Assembly: GCF_040438645.1 (NCBI RefSeq)
Contig: NZ_CP159253.1
Location: 2,914,001-2,978,000, forward strand
Source of the DNA: Mesorhizobium sp. WSM2240
GTDB lineage: Bacteria; Pseudomonadota; Alphaproteobacteria; Rhizobiales; Rhizobiaceae
Direction of reading: 5' to 3'
Length of the DNA stretch: 64,000 nt
Below, one piece after another: positions 27,695 to 38,425 of the stretch. The first letter of the stretch is position 1. Every line of letters starts with the position of its first letter. The notes under the pieces were generated by a model. That model was not told where the DNA came from, did no database searches, and was given only the letters and a program-made list of their open reading frames with translations. The position numbers and the translations under genes were made by a program.

Positions 27695-28473
27695 GACGCG
27701 CGCTCCGCAGGCGCACCGCCGAAATAGGCCTCGATGACTTCCGGGTTCTTGCGGATGTCGGCCATCGGCCCCTGAACCATCACCGAGCCGGCGGCCATGA
27801 CGATGACCGGATCACAGAGCCGCGCGATGAGATCCATATCGTGCTCGATGACGAAGAAGGTCAGTCCCTTTTCGCGGTTGAGGGATTCGACCACCGAAGC
27901 GAGATCGTTCAGCAAAGTGCGGTTGACGCCGGCCGCAACCTCGTCGAGCAGCACCACGTGGGGCTCGGCCATCATCACCCGGCCGAGTTCCAGGAGCTTC
28001 TTCTGGCCGCCGGATAGGTTGCCGGCCTGCTCGTTCTTTACATGGGTAAGCCGGAGGATTTTCAGGATTTCCTCAGCCTTGCGGCGGGCGGCCAGTTCGT
28101 CGGCGTGAATTTTGCCGCGGCGGAAACAGGCGTCGAAGAAGGATTCCTCGCCCCGGCCCGCAGTGACCACCATCAGGTTTTCGAGTGCAGTAAGATGCGT
28201 GAATTCCTGCGCGATCTGGAAGGTGCGCGACAGGCCGTGCTCGAACAGCTCGTGCGCTGCGAGCCCGGTGACGTCCTCGCCGTCGAGCAGGATGGTGCCG
28301 GAGGAAGGCGGAAACGCGCCTGCGACCATGTTGAACATGGTCGTCTTGCCGGCCCCGTTCGGGCCGATCAGACCGGTGATCGTGCCGCGCTCGACCTTGA
28401 GCGAGCAATTGTCGACAGCCACGACGCTTCCGAACCGTTTCGTGACGTTTCTGACCTCGATGAGTGTATTCAC
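27691..28473 (-). CDS. livG: HAAT-family ABC transporter ATP-binding protein
   Basis: 260 residues from a GTG at 28473 (VNTLIEVRNVTKRFGS). Walker A LIGPNGAGKTTMFNM, signature NLSGGQKKLLELGRVMM, Walker B HVVLLDEVAAGV, switch EHDMDLI, and the C-terminal VIEAYFGG end characteristic of LivG. The open frame continues upstream into the binding-protein gene and is spurious there. The ribosome site before the GTG is weak. A hairpin lies in the 127-base gap upstream. Confidence 0.9.
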   Translation of the reverse strand: MNTLIEVRNVTKRFGSVVAVDNCSLKVERGTITGLIGPNGAGKTTMFNMVAGAFPPSSGTILLDGEDVTGLAAHELFEHGLSRTFQIAQEFTHLTALENLMVVTAGRGEESFFDACFRRGKIHADELAARRKAEEILKILRLTHVKNEQAGNLSGGQKKLLELGRVMMAEPHVVLLDEVAAGVNRTLLNDLASVVESLNREKGLTFFVIEHDMDLIARLCDPVIVMAAGSVMVQGPMADIRKNPEVIEAYFGGAPAERAS

Positions 28474-28556
28474 CCCACCCGCCAATCTTCTTTGTCTTGG
28501 ATGCAACAGCGGCTTGTCGCCAGCCCCCAAAGCCGGCGCCGTCTTGCGCATCGTGC

Positions 28557-28586
28557 GGCGGGAGGCCGAAAAACCGACCTCCCGCC
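28557..28586 (-). terminator. Intra-operon hairpin between the binding protein gene and livG
   Basis: GGCGGGAGG (28557-28565), loop of 12, CCTCCCGCC (28578-28586). On the minus strand no T run follows the stem. It sits 15 bases after the binding-protein stop and probably protects the upstream message, giving excess binding protein. Confidence 0.5.
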
Positions 28587-28600
28587 AATTCGTGAAAGGT

Positions 28601-29812
28601 TTAGTTGGCTTCCGCCACTTCCTTGAAGCCCTTGCCCTCGACGACCATTTCGATGACGTTGCCAGGCACGTCGCCGTTCTCGTCGAATTCATGGCTGCCT
28701 GCGGCGCCCTCGTAATTGATGTCGGTACCTTCCGCAATCAGCTTCTTGGCTTTTTCCCATTCGCCCGGCAGGATGACTTCGCCCGGCGCGGAAGAGACCT
28801 CGCGCAATGCTTCGTTCAACCCTTCACGCGTGTCCTTGCCGAGCTTTTGGATAGCGAGTGCGATCAGGAACCCGGCATCATAAGCCTGCGCTCCGAAATT
28901 GGCGTTCGGATCGAGACCTGCCTCCTTGGCCATCGGCCCATAGAGCTCGGTACCCGGGCCAGTGGCGTTGCCGATGCGGGTGGCGACCATGCCGTCGAGC
29001 TTGCCCTCACCGATATTGGTGATCAGCGAGTCGCCGACCATGCCGTCTCCGCCTGCGAATTGCGAGAAGTCGCCGCCTTCCAGCGCCTGCCGGATGATCG
29101 TCGAGCCGGAGCCGTCGACATAGGCCAGAACCACCAGCATCTCGGCGCCGGACGATGCCAGCGAACCGATTTCGGCGCGGTAGTCGGCCTTGCCGTCCTC
29201 ATGCGCCTCCTTAGCCGCGACTGTGCCGCCGAGTTCCTTAAACGACTCTTCCAGCGCGTCGGCGAAGCCTTTGCCGTAGTCGTTGTTGACGTAGGTGATG
29301 GCGATGTTGTCGGTGCCCTTTTCCTGCAGGATCTTGGCCAGCGCCTCGCCGCTATAAGCGTCGGACGACGTCGTGCGGAAGACGAGGTCCTTGTCATCAA
29401 GCTTGGAGATGGCCGGCGAGGTCGCGGCCGGCGAGACGATGACGACGCCGCCCGGAATGGCCGCATTGTTGGCGGCCGCGATGGTCTCGCCCGAGCAGAG
29501 CGGGCCGACAAGCGCCGTCACCTTCTCGGAATTGACCATGCGGTCGGCGGCGTTCGAAGCGGCGGTGGCGTCGGCGCAGGTGGAGTCGCCCGAGACGATC
29601 TCGAGCTTCTGGCCGTCGAGGATGCCTCCCTGCTCGTTGACCTGCGAGACGGCGAGCTTGGCGCCCTCAAAGATCGGCGGGACGAGGCTTTCGATCGGGC
29701 CGGTGAAGCCGCCGAGGAAGCCGATCTTGACGTCGGCATTGGCGGCCGAGGCGGCCAGCACGGCCGTACCGACCATGGCGGTCGCGAAGATTGTCCTGGT
29801 GATGCGTTTCAT
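28601..29812 (-). CDS. livK: HAAT-family ABC transporter substrate-binding protein
   Basis: 403 residues with a signal peptide MKRITRTIFATAMVGTAVLA, cleaved near ANA-DVKIG. The mature protein is a Peripla_BP_6 type I fold: KIGFLGGFTGPIESLVPP, then GVVIVSPAATSPAISKLD and VNNDYGKGFADALEES. Cysteines in GDSTCADA and GPLCSGET could form a disulfide. GGGAGG precedes the ATG. It follows kynU by 120 bases on the same strand and opens the transporter part of the catabolic unit, which suggests kynurenine, anthranilate or tryptophan-derived ligand rather than leucine. Ligand identity is inference. Confidence 0.9.
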   Translation of the reverse strand: MKRITRTIFATAMVGTAVLAASAANADVKIGFLGGFTGPIESLVPPIFEGAKLAVSQVNEQGGILDGQKLEIVSGDSTCADATAASNAADRMVNSEKVTALVGPLCSGETIAAANNAAIPGGVVIVSPAATSPAISKLDDKDLVFRTTSSDAYSGEALAKILQEKGTDNIAITYVNNDYGKGFADALEESFKELGGTVAAKEAHEDGKADYRAEIGSLASSGAEMLVVLAYVDGSGSTIIRQALEGGDFSQFAGGDGMVGDSLITNIGEGKLDGMVATRIGNATGPGTELYGPMAKEAGLDPNANFGAQAYDAGFLIALAIQKLGKDTREGLNEALREVSSAPGEVILPGEWEKAKKLIAEGTDINYEGAAGSHEFDENGDVPGNVIEMVVEGKGFKEVAEAN

Positions 29813-29932
29813 TGTCTTTTCCTCCCGTTATTGCCGTTGAGACATATGGAAATAGGGTGTTTTGTAGCCAGCCCCAGCCCATCGGATAAATCAACCCTTA
29901 TCGGCCAGCAAGCGGTTGCGTGAGGGCCAGCC

Positions 29933-31132
29933 TCAGGTCACTTTGCTGCGCATGCGGAATTCCGGCCGGTCCCACAAATTCTCGCGCATGACGCGCTCGA
30001 GCATCTGCGCGGCCGTCACCACATCCGCCTCGCTTATATAGAGCGGCGTGAAGCCGAAGCGCATGATGTCGGGTGCACGGAAGTCGCCGATGACGCCGTT
30101 GGCTATAAGCGCCTGCACCGCGGCGTAGCCTTCGCGGAAGCGGAACGAGACCTGGCTTCCCCGTACCGACGGATCGCGCGGCGACGCCAGTTCAAGCTCC
30201 GGACAGCGCGCCTCGACCTCCTTGATGAAGCGCTCCGACAGCACGATCGAGCGCCTGCGCAATGCGTTCATATCCACGCCGTCCCACACCTCCAGCGCCG
30301 TGTGGAGCGCCGCGAGCGACAGGATCGCCGGCGTGCCGACCCGCATGCGGTCGATGCCGCGCGCCGGGCGGTAGTCGAGATCGAAGGCGAACGGGGCCTC
30401 GTGGCCCATCCAGCCCGAAAGCGACGGCGAAACGCGGTCGGCATGGTCGGGGCGGACATAGAGGAAAGCCGGCGCGCCGGGGCCGCCGTTCAGATATTTG
30501 TAGCCGCAGCCAATGGCGAAATCGACATTGCAGCCGGCAAGGTCCACCGGAAGCGCGCCGGCGGAATGGCAGAGATCCCAGATGGTTATCACGCCCTGCT
30601 CATGCGCCTTCGCGGTCAGCGCCGCCATGTCGTGCAGGCGGCCGGTCCTGTAGTCGACCTGCGTGATCATCAGCACCGCCACATCCGCGGTTATTGCTGT
30701 CTCGATCTCTTCCGGCGCGACGATCTTCAGTTCGTGTCCGCGCCCGAGCGCCTCCACCGCGCCCTGAGCGACGTAGAGATCGGTCGGGAAATTACCCGAA
30801 TCCGACAGGACGATTTTCCGGTCGCCGGCCATGCCGAGAGCCGCTGTCAGCACCTTGAACAGATTGACCGAGGTCGAATCCGCAGCGACAACACTGTCTT
30901 CCGGCGCGCCGATCAGCCTGGCTATGCGGTTGCCGGCGTCGAGTTGCAGGTCGATCCAGCCGCGCTCGTTCCAGCCGCGGATCAGCCGCTCCCCCCAGCC
31001 TTGGTCGATCTCGGCCAGGACCCGTTCCCGCACGGCGGTTGGCAGCGGCCCGAGCGAATTGCCGTCGAGATAGACGACGCCTTCCGGCAATTCGAAAAGC
31101 GCGCGCGTCCGGGCGAAGATATCGTCGGTCAT
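29933..31132 (-). CDS. kynU: Kynureninase
   Basis: 399 residues, PLP fold type I. The N terminus YLDGNSLGPLP and the PLP lysine Lys212 in GCGYKYLNGGPGAP are family marks. The DLCHSAGALPVDL segment carries the aspartate pairing with the cofactor. It hydrolyses kynurenine to anthranilate and alanine. Its ATG overlaps the stop of the CoA ligase gene (ATGA), which consumes the anthranilate. The product path is thus direct. Confidence 0.95.
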   Translation of the reverse strand: MTDDIFARTRALFELPEGVVYLDGNSLGPLPTAVRERVLAEIDQGWGERLIRGWNERGWIDLQLDAGNRIARLIGAPEDSVVAADSTSVNLFKVLTAALGMAGDRKIVLSDSGNFPTDLYVAQGAVEALGRGHELKIVAPEEIETAITADVAVLMITQVDYRTGRLHDMAALTAKAHEQGVITIWDLCHSAGALPVDLAGCNVDFAIGCGYKYLNGGPGAPAFLYVRPDHADRVSPSLSGWMGHEAPFAFDLDYRPARGIDRMRVGTPAILSLAALHTALEVWDGVDMNALRRRSIVLSERFIKEVEARCPELELASPRDPSVRGSQVSFRFREGYAAVQALIANGVIGDFRAPDIMRFGFTPLYISEADVVTAAQMLERVMRENLWDRPEFRMRSKVT

Positions 31133-32754
31133 TTAGAAGCCTTGGCCTTGAGCACGAAACGCTGGATCTTGCCGGTCGGGGTTTTCGGCAGGGCTTCGAT
31201 GAATTTTATCGAGCGCGGGTATTTGTAAGGCGCGATCGCCTGCTTGACGTGGTCCTGCAGCGCCTTGATGGTCGCAGCGTCGGGCGCTACGTCCGCGGCC
31301 AGCACGACATGCGCCTGGACGATCTGGCCGCGATCCCCGTCCTCCACCCCGATGACGGCGCATTCGCTTACGAAAGCATGGGTAAGCAGCGCTGCCTCCA
31401 CCTCCGGGCCGGCGATGTTGTAGCCCGACGAGATGATCATGTCGTCGGAGCGGGCGGCGAAGTGAAAATAGCCGTCCTCGTCCCGCCAGAACGAGTCGCC
31501 CGTCAAATTCCAGCCGTCGCGCACATATGTCGTCTGGCGCTTGTCGGCGAGGTAGCGGCAGCCGGTCGGTCCGCGCACCGCAAGCCGGCCGATTTCGCCG
31601 CGCGGTTTTTCGCGCATCTCGTCATCGACGATCTTGGCTTCGTAGCCGGTGACCGGCTTGCCGGTGGATGCAGGCGCGGAGTCGCCCAGCCGGTTGGAAA
31701 TGAAGATGTGGAGCATTTCGGTGGACCCGATGCCGTCGAGCATCGGCTTGCCGGTCTTCTTCATCCACTCTTCGTAGATCGGCGCCGGCAGCGTCTCGCC
31801 CGCTGACACTGCGACGCGCAGCGAACTCAGATCGGCGCCCTCGTCCATTGCAGCCAGCATAACGCGGTAGGCGGTCGGCGCGGTAAAGGAGATCGTCGCC
31901 TTGTAGGTCTCGATGATCTCGATCATCTTCGGCGGCGTCGCCTGCTCGAGCAGGGTCGCGGCCGCGCCGAAGCGCAGCGGGAAGATCGCCAATCCGCCGA
32001 GTCCGAAGGTAAAGGCGAGCGGCGGCGAGCCTACGAACACATCGTCGGGCCTGACCGCGAGAACCTCCTTTGCGTAGGCGTCGGCGATGATCAGAAGATC
32101 GCGATGAAAATGCATCGTCGCCTTCGGTTCGCCGGTGGTGCCTGAGGTGAAGCCGAGAAGCGCTACGTCGTCGCGGCCGGTCGGCACCGCATCGAATTTC
32201 ACCGGCTTGTTCAGCGCGATACGGTCGAGTTCGGCGTCATGGTTGGCCGTCCCGTCGAAGCCGATGATCGTCTTCAGGAAACGGCTTTCCTTGCCGCAGG
32301 CGATCAGTTCGTCCTTGATGCGGGTGTCGCAGAGTGCGAACTGGATTTCGGCCTTGTCGACGATCTTGCTGAGTTCGCCGGCCCGCAGCATCGGCATGGT
32401 GTTGACGACGACCGCGCCGGCCTTGGTGGCCCCGAGCCAGCACGCGACCATCGCCGGATTGTTGGCCGAGCGGATAAGGACGCGATTTCCAGGCTTTACG
32501 CCGTAATTCTCGACCAGCGCATGGGCGATGCGGTTCGACCAGTCGGTCAGTTCCTTGTAGGTCCGCCGGCGGCCGTTGCCGATGAGCGCGGTGTTGTCGC
32601 CAAAGCCCTTGGCCACCATGGCGTCTGTCAGTTCGACGGCGGCGTTCAGCCGCTCGGGATAGTCGAAGCCGTCGAGCAGGAAGTCCGGCCACTGGCTCTG
32701 CGGCGGCAGATTGTCCCGCGTGAATGTGTCGATATGCGCTGTTGGCCCCAGCAT
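31129..32754 (-). CDS. 2-aminobenzoate (anthranilate)-CoA ligase
   Basis: 541 residues of the ANL adenylating family. The ATP motif is LLGFTSGTTGEPKATMHFHR, followed by the substrate-pocket and adenylate segments SAGETLPAPIYEEW and DGIGSTEMLHIF. The C-terminal catalytic lysine lies in TPTGKIQRF. Benzoate-CoA ligases look similar, but linkage to kynureninase and to the two-domain 2-aminobenzoyl-CoA enzyme makes anthranilate the expected substrate. The ATG at 32754 comes one base after the ACAD stop; the frame upstream overlaps the ACAD gene and is excluded. Confidence 0.88.
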   Translation of the reverse strand: MLGPTAHIDTFTRDNLPPQSQWPDFLLDGFDYPERLNAAVELTDAMVAKGFGDNTALIGNGRRRTYKELTDWSNRIAHALVENYGVKPGNRVLIRSANNPAMVACWLGATKAGAVVVNTMPMLRAGELSKIVDKAEIQFALCDTRIKDELIACGKESRFLKTIIGFDGTANHDAELDRIALNKPVKFDAVPTGRDDVALLGFTSGTTGEPKATMHFHRDLLIIADAYAKEVLAVRPDDVFVGSPPLAFTFGLGGLAIFPLRFGAAATLLEQATPPKMIEIIETYKATISFTAPTAYRVMLAAMDEGADLSSLRVAVSAGETLPAPIYEEWMKKTGKPMLDGIGSTEMLHIFISNRLGDSAPASTGKPVTGYEAKIVDDEMREKPRGEIGRLAVRGPTGCRYLADKRQTTYVRDGWNLTGDSFWRDEDGYFHFAARSDDMIISSGYNIAGPEVEAALLTHAFVSECAVIGVEDGDRGQIVQAHVVLAADVAPDAATIKALQDHVKQAIAPYKYPRSIKFIEALPKTPTGKIQRFVLKAKASK

Positions 32755-32755
32755 T

Positions 32756-33913
32756 TCAGTTCCCCGCAATGACCTGTCTGGCGATGATGACTTTTTGCAC
32801 GTCCGACGCGCCCTCGTAGATCCGAAGGGCGCGTATTTCGCGATAGAGCCTCTCGACGATGCCGCCCTTGCGCACGCCATCGCCGCCATGGATCTGCACG
32901 GCCTTGTCGATAACGCTCTGGGCGCGGTCGGTGGAAAACAGCTTTGCCATCGCCGCCTCGCGGCTGATGCGGGCAGCGCCCGAATCCTTCAGCCATGCCG
33001 CGCGATAGACCAGCAGCGCCGCCGCATCGATGTCGAGCGCCATGTCGGCAATGTGCCCTTGCACCATCTGCAATTCGGCCATCGGTGCGCCGAACAGTTC
33101 GCGCGATGTGGCGCGGGAAACGGATTCGTCGAGCGCTCGGCGCGCAAAGCCGAGGGCCGCCGCCGCAACGGTCGGCCGGAACACGTCGAGCACCGACATG
33201 GCGATGCGAAAGCCCTGCCCCGGCGACCCGATCATGGCGGAGCGCGGAATCCGGCAGTTTTCGAACGACAGCCGCGCCAGCGGATGCGGCGCGATCACTT
33301 CGAGCCGTTCGGCGATCGACAGGCCGGGAGCATCGGCTGGCGCTATGAAGGCGGAGATTCCCTTGGCGCCCGGCCCTTCTCCGGTACGGGCGAACACGAT
33401 GTAGAGATCGGCGATGCCGCCGTTCGATATCCAGGTCTTTTCGCCATTGAGAACGTAGGAGTCGCCATCGACAGCGGCGGCCAAATCGAGATTGGCGACG
33501 TCCGAGCCGGATTTCGGCTCACTCAGCGCGAAGGCCGACAATGCCTTGCCGCGCCGCGTTCTCGACAGCCACTCCTGCTTCTGAGCATCCGTGCCGAAAA
33601 GCGAGATCGCTCCGGTCCCCAGGCCCTGCATGGCGAAAGAAAAGTCGGCAAGCCCGTCATGACGCGCCAGCGTCTCGCGGATGATGCAGAGGCTGCGGAC
33701 GTCCAGCCTGGAATCGGCGTCCTCAGGGTCGACAGCCGAATGGCTGAGCCATCCGCCCTCGCCCAGCTTTGTCACGAGTTCACGGCACGCCTGGTCGACA
33801 TTTCCATGATCGACATGCGCCAGATTGGCCGACGCCCAGTCTTCCAGCGCCTCCGCCAGCGCGCGATGGCGATCCTCGAAGAACGGCCAGGTGAGGAATG
33901 AGCGGTCAGCCAC
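32756..33913 (-). CDS. Acyl-CoA dehydrogenase of the 2-aminobenzoyl-CoA cluster
   Basis: 385 residues from a GTG at 33913, one base after the stop of the enoyl-CoA hydratase gene. The flavin and base region [14 protein letters not shown], the [19 protein letters not shown] segment and the C-terminal [38 protein letters not shown] are typical ACAD signatures. It probably oxidises an acyl-CoA intermediate made after dearomatisation. The longer frame of 398 residues overlaps the upstream gene. Confidence 0.9.
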   Translation of the reverse strand: MADRSFLTWPFFEDRHRALAEALEDWASANLAHVDHGNVDQACRELVTKLGEGGWLSHSAVDPEDADSRLDVRSLCIIRETLARHDGLADFSFAMQGLGTGAISLFGTDAQKQEWLSRTRRGKALSAFALSEPKSGSDVANLDLAAAVDGDSYVLNGEKTWISNGGIADLYIVFARTGEGPGAKGISAFIAPADAPGLSIAERLEVIAPHPLARLSFENCRIPRSAMIGSPGQGFRIAMSVLDVFRPTVAAAALGFARRALDESVSRATSRELFGAPMAELQMVQGHIADMALDIDAAALLVYRAAWLKDSGAARISREAAMAKLFSTDRAQSVIDKAVQIHGGDGVRKGGIVERLYREIRALRIYEGASDVQKVIIARQVIAGN

Positions 33914-33914
33914 C

Positions 33915-34727
33915 TCAATCACCCCTGAACACTGGCTTTTCTTTTGCGGCAAACGCCTCGTAGGCGCGCTTGAAGTCCAGCGTCTGCATGCAGATCGCCT
34001 GTGCCTGCGCTTCCGCCTCGATGGCCTGTTCGATCGACATAGACCATTCCTGATTGAGCATGGTCTTGGTCATCATATGCCCGAAATTCGGGCCCTCGGC
34101 GAGACGCTTCGCCAGCGCCAACGCCTCTCCATCGAGAGCCGCCTGCTCGACGACGTTGTTATAAAAACCCCAGCGCTCGCCCTCTTCGGCCGACATCGTC
34201 CTGCCGGTATAGAGGAGTTCGGCGGCGCGGCCCTGGCCGATGATGCGGGGCAGGATGGCGCAGGCGCCCATGTCGCACCCAGCGAGGCCGACACGAGTGA
34301 ACAGGAACGCTGTCTTGGCTTCCGGCGTGCCGATGCGCAGATCCGACGCCATGGCGATGATGGCGCCGGCGCCCACGCAGACGCCGTCGACCGCCGCGAT
34401 GACCGGCTTGCCGCAATTGATCATCGCCTTGATCAGGTCGCCGGTCATTCGGGTGAAGGCCAGCAGGCCCTTCATGTCCTTTTTCAGCAGCGGGCCGATA
34501 ATGTCGTGGACATCGCCGCCCGAGCAGAAATTGCCGCCGTTCGAGCCAAACACCACCGCCTTGATATCATCGGCATAGGCCAGTGCGCGAAAGCAGTCGC
34601 GAAGCTCGGCATAGCTGTCGAAGGTCAGCGGATTCTTGCGCTCGGGCCGGTCGAGAGTGATAACGGCGATGCTGTCTTGCGCCTGCCAGCGAAAATGCTT
34701 CGCCTTGTATCCAGCCATGTCAGTCAT
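33915..34727 (-). CDS. Enoyl-CoA hydratase of the 2-aminobenzoyl-CoA cluster
   Basis: 270 residues, crotonase fold. Oxyanion segments are [16 protein letters not shown] and [24 protein letters not shown]. It probably hydrates or opens the ring-derived enoyl-CoA in the beta-oxidation-like part of the pathway. Its ATG lies eight bases inside the MarR gene; GAAGGTGG is placed well before it, and a second ATG at 34718 is possible. Confidence 0.9.
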   Translation of the reverse strand: MTDMAGYKAKHFRWQAQDSIAVITLDRPERKNPLTFDSYAELRDCFRALAYADDIKAVVFGSNGGNFCSGGDVHDIIGPLLKKDMKGLLAFTRMTGDLIKAMINCGKPVIAAVDGVCVGAGAIIAMASDLRIGTPEAKTAFLFTRVGLAGCDMGACAILPRIIGQGRAAELLYTGRTMSAEEGERWGFYNNVVEQAALDGEALALAKRLAEGPNFGHMMTKTMLNQEWSMSIEQAIEAEAQAQAICMQTLDFKRAYEAFAAKEKPVFRGD

Positions 34728-35211
34728 TGGCGTCCACCTTCGCAGTCAGCTTCGGCGATCTGCCGACGGTTTCCAATATGCCGATGGCCTGTTCGCAATC
34801 TTCGTCGGACAGGTCCTCCAGAATGCCGCTCACCCAGCCGGCATGCGCCTCGGCCATACGGGCAAAGGTTTCGCTGCCCTTCTTGGAGAGCCGTACTAGC
34901 GTCGCGCGCTTGTCTCCGGCGACCGGCACCCGCAGCACCAGCCCGTCGGCGACGAGCCGCTCGACAATGCCGGTGACATTGCCATTGGAGACCCGCAGCG
35001 CCGCCGAAAGCTCGCTCATCTTGAGCCCATCCCCGAAGCGGTCGAGTGCGGCCAGTACATCGAAGCGCGGCAGCGTGGTGTCGAACTCGACGCGCAGATT
35101 TTCGCGCACCGTCGCCTCTACCAGCTTGGTCGCCTTGAGCAGGCGCAGCCAGACCCTGAGCCGCTGCTTGGTCATACATGGAGCAGAAACCGGGCTTTGC
35201 TGGATCGTCAT
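34720..35211 (-). CDS. MarR-family transcriptional regulator
   Basis: 163 residues. The winged HTH is visible: [46 protein letters not shown], then the wing [17 protein letters not shown]. MarR proteins of CoA-dependent aromatic pathways usually repress until an aryl-CoA binds. Embedded in the operon (ATGA overlap with the SDR gene, eight-base overlap with the hydratase), it is the likely controller, acting at the paired palindromes at 38315-38346. The ligand is inferred to be 2-aminobenzoyl-CoA or anthranilate. Confidence 0.9.
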   Translation of the reverse strand: MTIQQSPVSAPCMTKQRLRVWLRLLKATKLVEATVRENLRVEFDTTLPRFDVLAALDRFGDGLKMSELSAALRVSNGNVTGIVERLVADGLVLRVPVAGDKRATLVRLSKKGSETFARMAEAHAGWVSGILEDLSDEDCEQAIGILETVGRSPKLTAKVDAND

Positions 35212-35969
35212 ACTTCACCCCCCGATATGGAAATGGCCTGGCCGGTGATCGCCGTCGCGTTCGGTCCGCAGAGAAACAGCACGGTCTCGGCCACTTCCTC
35301 CGGCCGGACAAAACGCTTCTGCGGGTTGGCGCCGGCAAGTGCGGCAATTGCCTCGTCGCGGCCCTTGCCGGTCTTCTGCATGATGGTTTCGATCGAGCGC
35401 TCGAGCATCGGCGTATGGGTAAAACCGGGGCAGACCGCGTTCACGGTTATGCCGGTTTCGGCGAGTTCCAACGCCAGCGATTTTGTCAGACCGACGACGC
35501 CATGCTTGGCCGCGCTGTAGGCGGAAACATAGGGGTAGCCCTTCAGCCCGGCCGTCGACGCGACGGCGATCAGGCGGCCCTGCTTGCGCTTCATCAGGCC
35601 GGGCAGCGCGTTCTGGAAGGTCAGGAAAACGCCGGTCAGATTGACGTCGAGCATCTTCTTCCACAAATCCATGCCGGTGCGATGGAAGGGCGCGCTTTCG
35701 GCCGTGCCGGCATTGGCGATGACGATGTCCAGATCGCCATGCTCCGCGGCGATGCGCTCGAACAGCCCGCGTACCGACGCCTCGTCGGTCATATCGGCGA
35801 CGATGCCGCTGATGCGATCCGACTTGGCCGCCATTTCCTCGAGCGGCTCCATTCGCCTGCCCGATACCACAACCGAGACGCCCACCTCGGCAAGCGCAAG
35901 CGCAATAGCGGCGCCCAACCCGGAGCCGCCGCCGGTCACAAGTGCGCGCTGTCCGGAAAGGTCGCTCAT
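35208..35969 (-). CDS. Short-chain dehydrogenase/reductase of the 2-aminobenzoyl-CoA cluster
   Basis: 253 residues, classical SDR. Cofactor motif [20 protein letters not shown] in IVIANAG, catalytic serine in [11 protein letters not shown] and YxxxK in [11 protein letters not shown]. Ends [14 protein letters not shown]. It probably reduces or oxidises a hydroxyacyl-CoA made in this pathway. The ATG at 35969 overlaps the stop of the two-domain monooxygenase gene (ATGA), and it is followed directly by the MarR gene. Confidence 0.9.
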   Translation of the reverse strand: MSDLSGQRALVTGGGSGLGAAIALALAEVGVSVVVSGRRMEPLEEMAAKSDRISGIVADMTDEASVRGLFERIAAEHGDLDIVIANAGTAESAPFHRTGMDLWKKMLDVNLTGVFLTFQNALPGLMKRKQGRLIAVASTAGLKGYPYVSAYSAAKHGVVGLTKSLALELAETGITVNAVCPGFTHTPMLERSIETIMQKTGKGRDEAIAALAGANPQKRFVRPEEVAETVLFLCGPNATAITGQAISISGGEV

Positions 35970-38266
35970 ACCACGCGGTCCTGTGCCGCCATCTCGGCGG
36001 CGCGCTCGGCGAGACGGAACAACTGGTCGCGCCCAGGCAGATAGGGGTTGGGCCATGGCTCGCCGGTGTCGCCGAACTTGGCGGCGGCGCGCAGCGTCCA
36101 ATAGGGATCGGTCAGATGCGGCCGCGCCAGGCAGACCAGGTCCGCGCGGCCGGCAAGCAGGATCGAGTTGACGTGGTCCGGCTCGTAGATGTTGCCGACC
36201 GCCATGGTCGCCATGCCGGTCTCGTTGCGGATGCGGTCGGAGAACGGAGTCTGGAACATGCGACCATAGACCGGACGGGCAAGCTCCGAGGTCTGGCCAG
36301 CCGAGACGTCGCAGATATCGACGCCCGCCTCCTGCAACATCTTTGCGATCTCGACCGCCTCCTGCGGTGTCACGCCATCGTCGCCGACCCAGTCATTGGC
36401 GGAAATGCGCACCGAGATCGGCTTGCCCGCCGGCCAGACCTCCCGCACGGCGTGGTAGATCTCCAGCGGATAGCGCATGCGGTTCTGCAGCGAACCGCCA
36501 TATTCGTCGGTGCGGTTGTTGGTCAGCGGCGTGATGAAGGAGGACAGGAGATAGCCGTGCGCGGCATGGATCTCCAGCATGTCGAAGCCGGCGCGGTCGG
36601 CCATTTCGGCGGAGGCGACGAACTGGTCTCGCACCAAATCCATCTCGGCGCGGGTCATTGCACGCGGCGTCTGGTTCTCGGCCGACCATGGCAGTTCCGA
36701 GACCGACATTACCGGCCAGTTGCCTTCGTCGAGCGGCTTGTCCGTGCCTTCCCAGCCGAGTTTGGTCGAACCCTTGCGGCCGGAATGGCCGATCTGGGCG
36801 CAGATCTTGGCCTGCGTTTCGGAATGCACGAAATCTACGATGCGCTTCCAGGCTACCTCGTGCTCGGGCTTATAGAAGCCGGTACAGCCCGGCGTGATCC
36901 GCCCCTCGGGGCTGACGCAGGTCATCTCGATATAGAGAAGGCCCGCGCCGCCCTTGGCGCGTTCGCCATAATGCACCAAATGCCAGTCGGTCGGCGTTCC
37001 GTCGACAGCCTTGTACTGCGCCATGGGCGACACGACGATCCGGTTCCTGAGTTGCATGTCGCGCAACCTGAACGGCGCGAACATCGGCGCGCGCCTGGTT
37101 CCGGCTGGCGCGCCCGCCCGCGCCTGAAACCATTGCTCTGCGCTCTCCAGCCAGGCCTTGTCGCGCAGCCGCAGATTTTCATGGCTGATGCGCTGCGAGC
37201 GGGTCAGCAGCGAATAGTTGAACTGCACCGGATCGAGGTCGAAATAGCGCTCGACATCCTCGAACCATTCCAGCGAATTGCGTGCCGCCGATTGCAGGCG
37301 CAGCACCTCGGTGCGGCGCTCCTCCTCGTAGCGGGCGAAGGCGGCTTCCAGCGTCGGCTCGGTGTTGACCAGCTCGGCCAGCGCAATCGCGCTTTCGAGC
37401 GCCAGCTTGGTGCCGGAGCCGATGGAGAAATGCGCGGTTGCGGCCGCGTCGCCGAGCAGCGCGATGTTCCGGTATGACCAGCGCTTGCAGAGCACGCGCG
37501 GAAAATTCAGCCAGGCCGAGCCACGGATGTGGTTGGCGTTGGTCATCAGTTCGTGGCCGTCCAGATATTTGGCGAAGACGCGCTCGCAGATGCGGTTGGT
37601 TTCCTGCTGGCTCTTCTCGCCGAAGCCGAATTTCGCCCAGGTCTCGGCGCTGCATTCGACGATGAAGGTCGCCGTATCCTGGTCGAACTGGTAGGCGTGC
37701 GCCCAGACCCAGCCGTGCTCGGTCTCTTCGAAGATGAAGGTGAAGGCGTCGTCGAATTTCTGGTGAGTGCCGAGCCATACGAATTTGCAGCTCCGCACGT
37801 CTATCTCGGGTTCGAACCTGTCGGCGAATTCCGTTCGCGCGCGCGAGTTCAGCCCATCGGCGGCAACGACGAGATCGTATTCCTCGGCATATTTGCAGAC
37901 GTTTTCGACATTGGTTTCGAACCGCAGCTCGACGCCGAGTTCGCGCGCCCTCGCCTGAAGCAAGAGCAGAAGCTGCTTGCGGCCGATGCCGCAGAAGCCA
38001 TGGCCGGTGGAAACGGTCTTGGTGCCCTTGAAATGGACGGCGATGTCGTCCCAATAGGCGAAATGCGAGCGGATCGCCGCGGCGCTGACTGCGTCATTGG
38101 CTGCGAGGTTGGTGAGGGTTTCGTCGGAAAGCACCACGCCCCAGCCGAACGTGTCGTCGGGCCGGTTGCGCTCGACAACGACGACTTCCGCCGCCGGATC
38201 GCGCAGCTTCATGCTGATGGCGAAATAGAGGCCGGCGGGACCTCCACCTAGGCAGGCGATCTTCAT
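35966..38266 (-). CDS. 2-aminobenzoyl-CoA monooxygenase/reductase (two-domain flavoprotein)
   Basis: 766 residues. The N-terminal half (about 1-380) is an aromatic FAD monooxygenase: [15 protein letters not shown] at the start, DGLNSRAR in the middle and [17 protein letters not shown] for the flavin phosphate. The C-terminal half (about 395-750) is an old yellow enzyme-type FMN oxidoreductase: [29 protein letters not shown] and [19 protein letters not shown]. This fusion is the hallmark of Azoarcus 2-aminobenzoyl-CoA monooxygenase/reductase, which hydroxylates and dearomatises anthraniloyl-CoA. Many databases label it salicylyl-CoA 5-hydroxylase/oxidoreductase. It is first in its operon, divergent from kynB. 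Confidence 0.9.
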   Translation of the reverse strand: MKIACLGGGPAGLYFAISMKLRDPAAEVVVVERNRPDDTFGWGVVLSDETLTNLAANDAVSAAAIRSHFAYWDDIAVHFKGTKTVSTGHGFCGIGRKQLLLLLQARARELGVELRFETNVENVCKYAEEYDLVVAADGLNSRARTEFADRFEPEIDVRSCKFVWLGTHQKFDDAFTFIFEETEHGWVWAHAYQFDQDTATFIVECSAETWAKFGFGEKSQQETNRICERVFAKYLDGHELMTNANHIRGSAWLNFPRVLCKRWSYRNIALLGDAAATAHFSIGSGTKLALESAIALAELVNTEPTLEAAFARYEEERRTEVLRLQSAARNSLEWFEDVERYFDLDPVQFNYSLLTRSQRISHENLRLRDKAWLESAEQWFQARAGAPAGTRRAPMFAPFRLRDMQLRNRIVVSPMAQYKAVDGTPTDWHLVHYGERAKGGAGLLYIEMTCVSPEGRITPGCTGFYKPEHEVAWKRIVDFVHSETQAKICAQIGHSGRKGSTKLGWEGTDKPLDEGNWPVMSVSELPWSAENQTPRAMTRAEMDLVRDQFVASAEMADRAGFDMLEIHAAHGYLLSSFITPLTNNRTDEYGGSLQNRMRYPLEIYHAVREVWPAGKPISVRISANDWVGDDGVTPQEAVEIAKMLQEAGVDICDVSAGQTSELARPVYGRMFQTPFSDRIRNETGMATMAVGNIYEPDHVNSILLAGRADLVCLARPHLTDPYWTLRAAAKFGDTGEPWPNPYLPGRDQLFRLAERAAEMAAQDRVV

Positions 38267-38314
38267 CGGCCGTCATTCTCCTTCCGATGCGGGAAGATGG
38301 CACCCAGCGCCCAT

Positions 38315-38346
38315 AATTTCAAGCATGAAATTTCAAGCTTGAAATT
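38315..38346. promoter_or_regulatory. Two overlapping palindromic operators, probably for the MarR protein
   Basis: Site 1 AATTTCAAGCATGAAATT (38315-38332) is palindromic except one central pair; site 2 AATTTCAAGCTTGAAATT (38329-38346) is a perfect 18-bp palindrome. They overlap by four bases, 14 bases centre to centre. They lie 48 bases before the monooxygenase start on one side and 79 bases before kynB on the other. The size and TTCAAG-CTTGAA form suit a MarR dimer. Confidence 0.7.
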
Positions 38347-38425
38347 AATCCGGGATACTCCGATGATGCTTGCGTCTGACGCGCATCCGTGGCCAATTCC
38401 GCCCGGCAATGATGAGCAAGGCACA

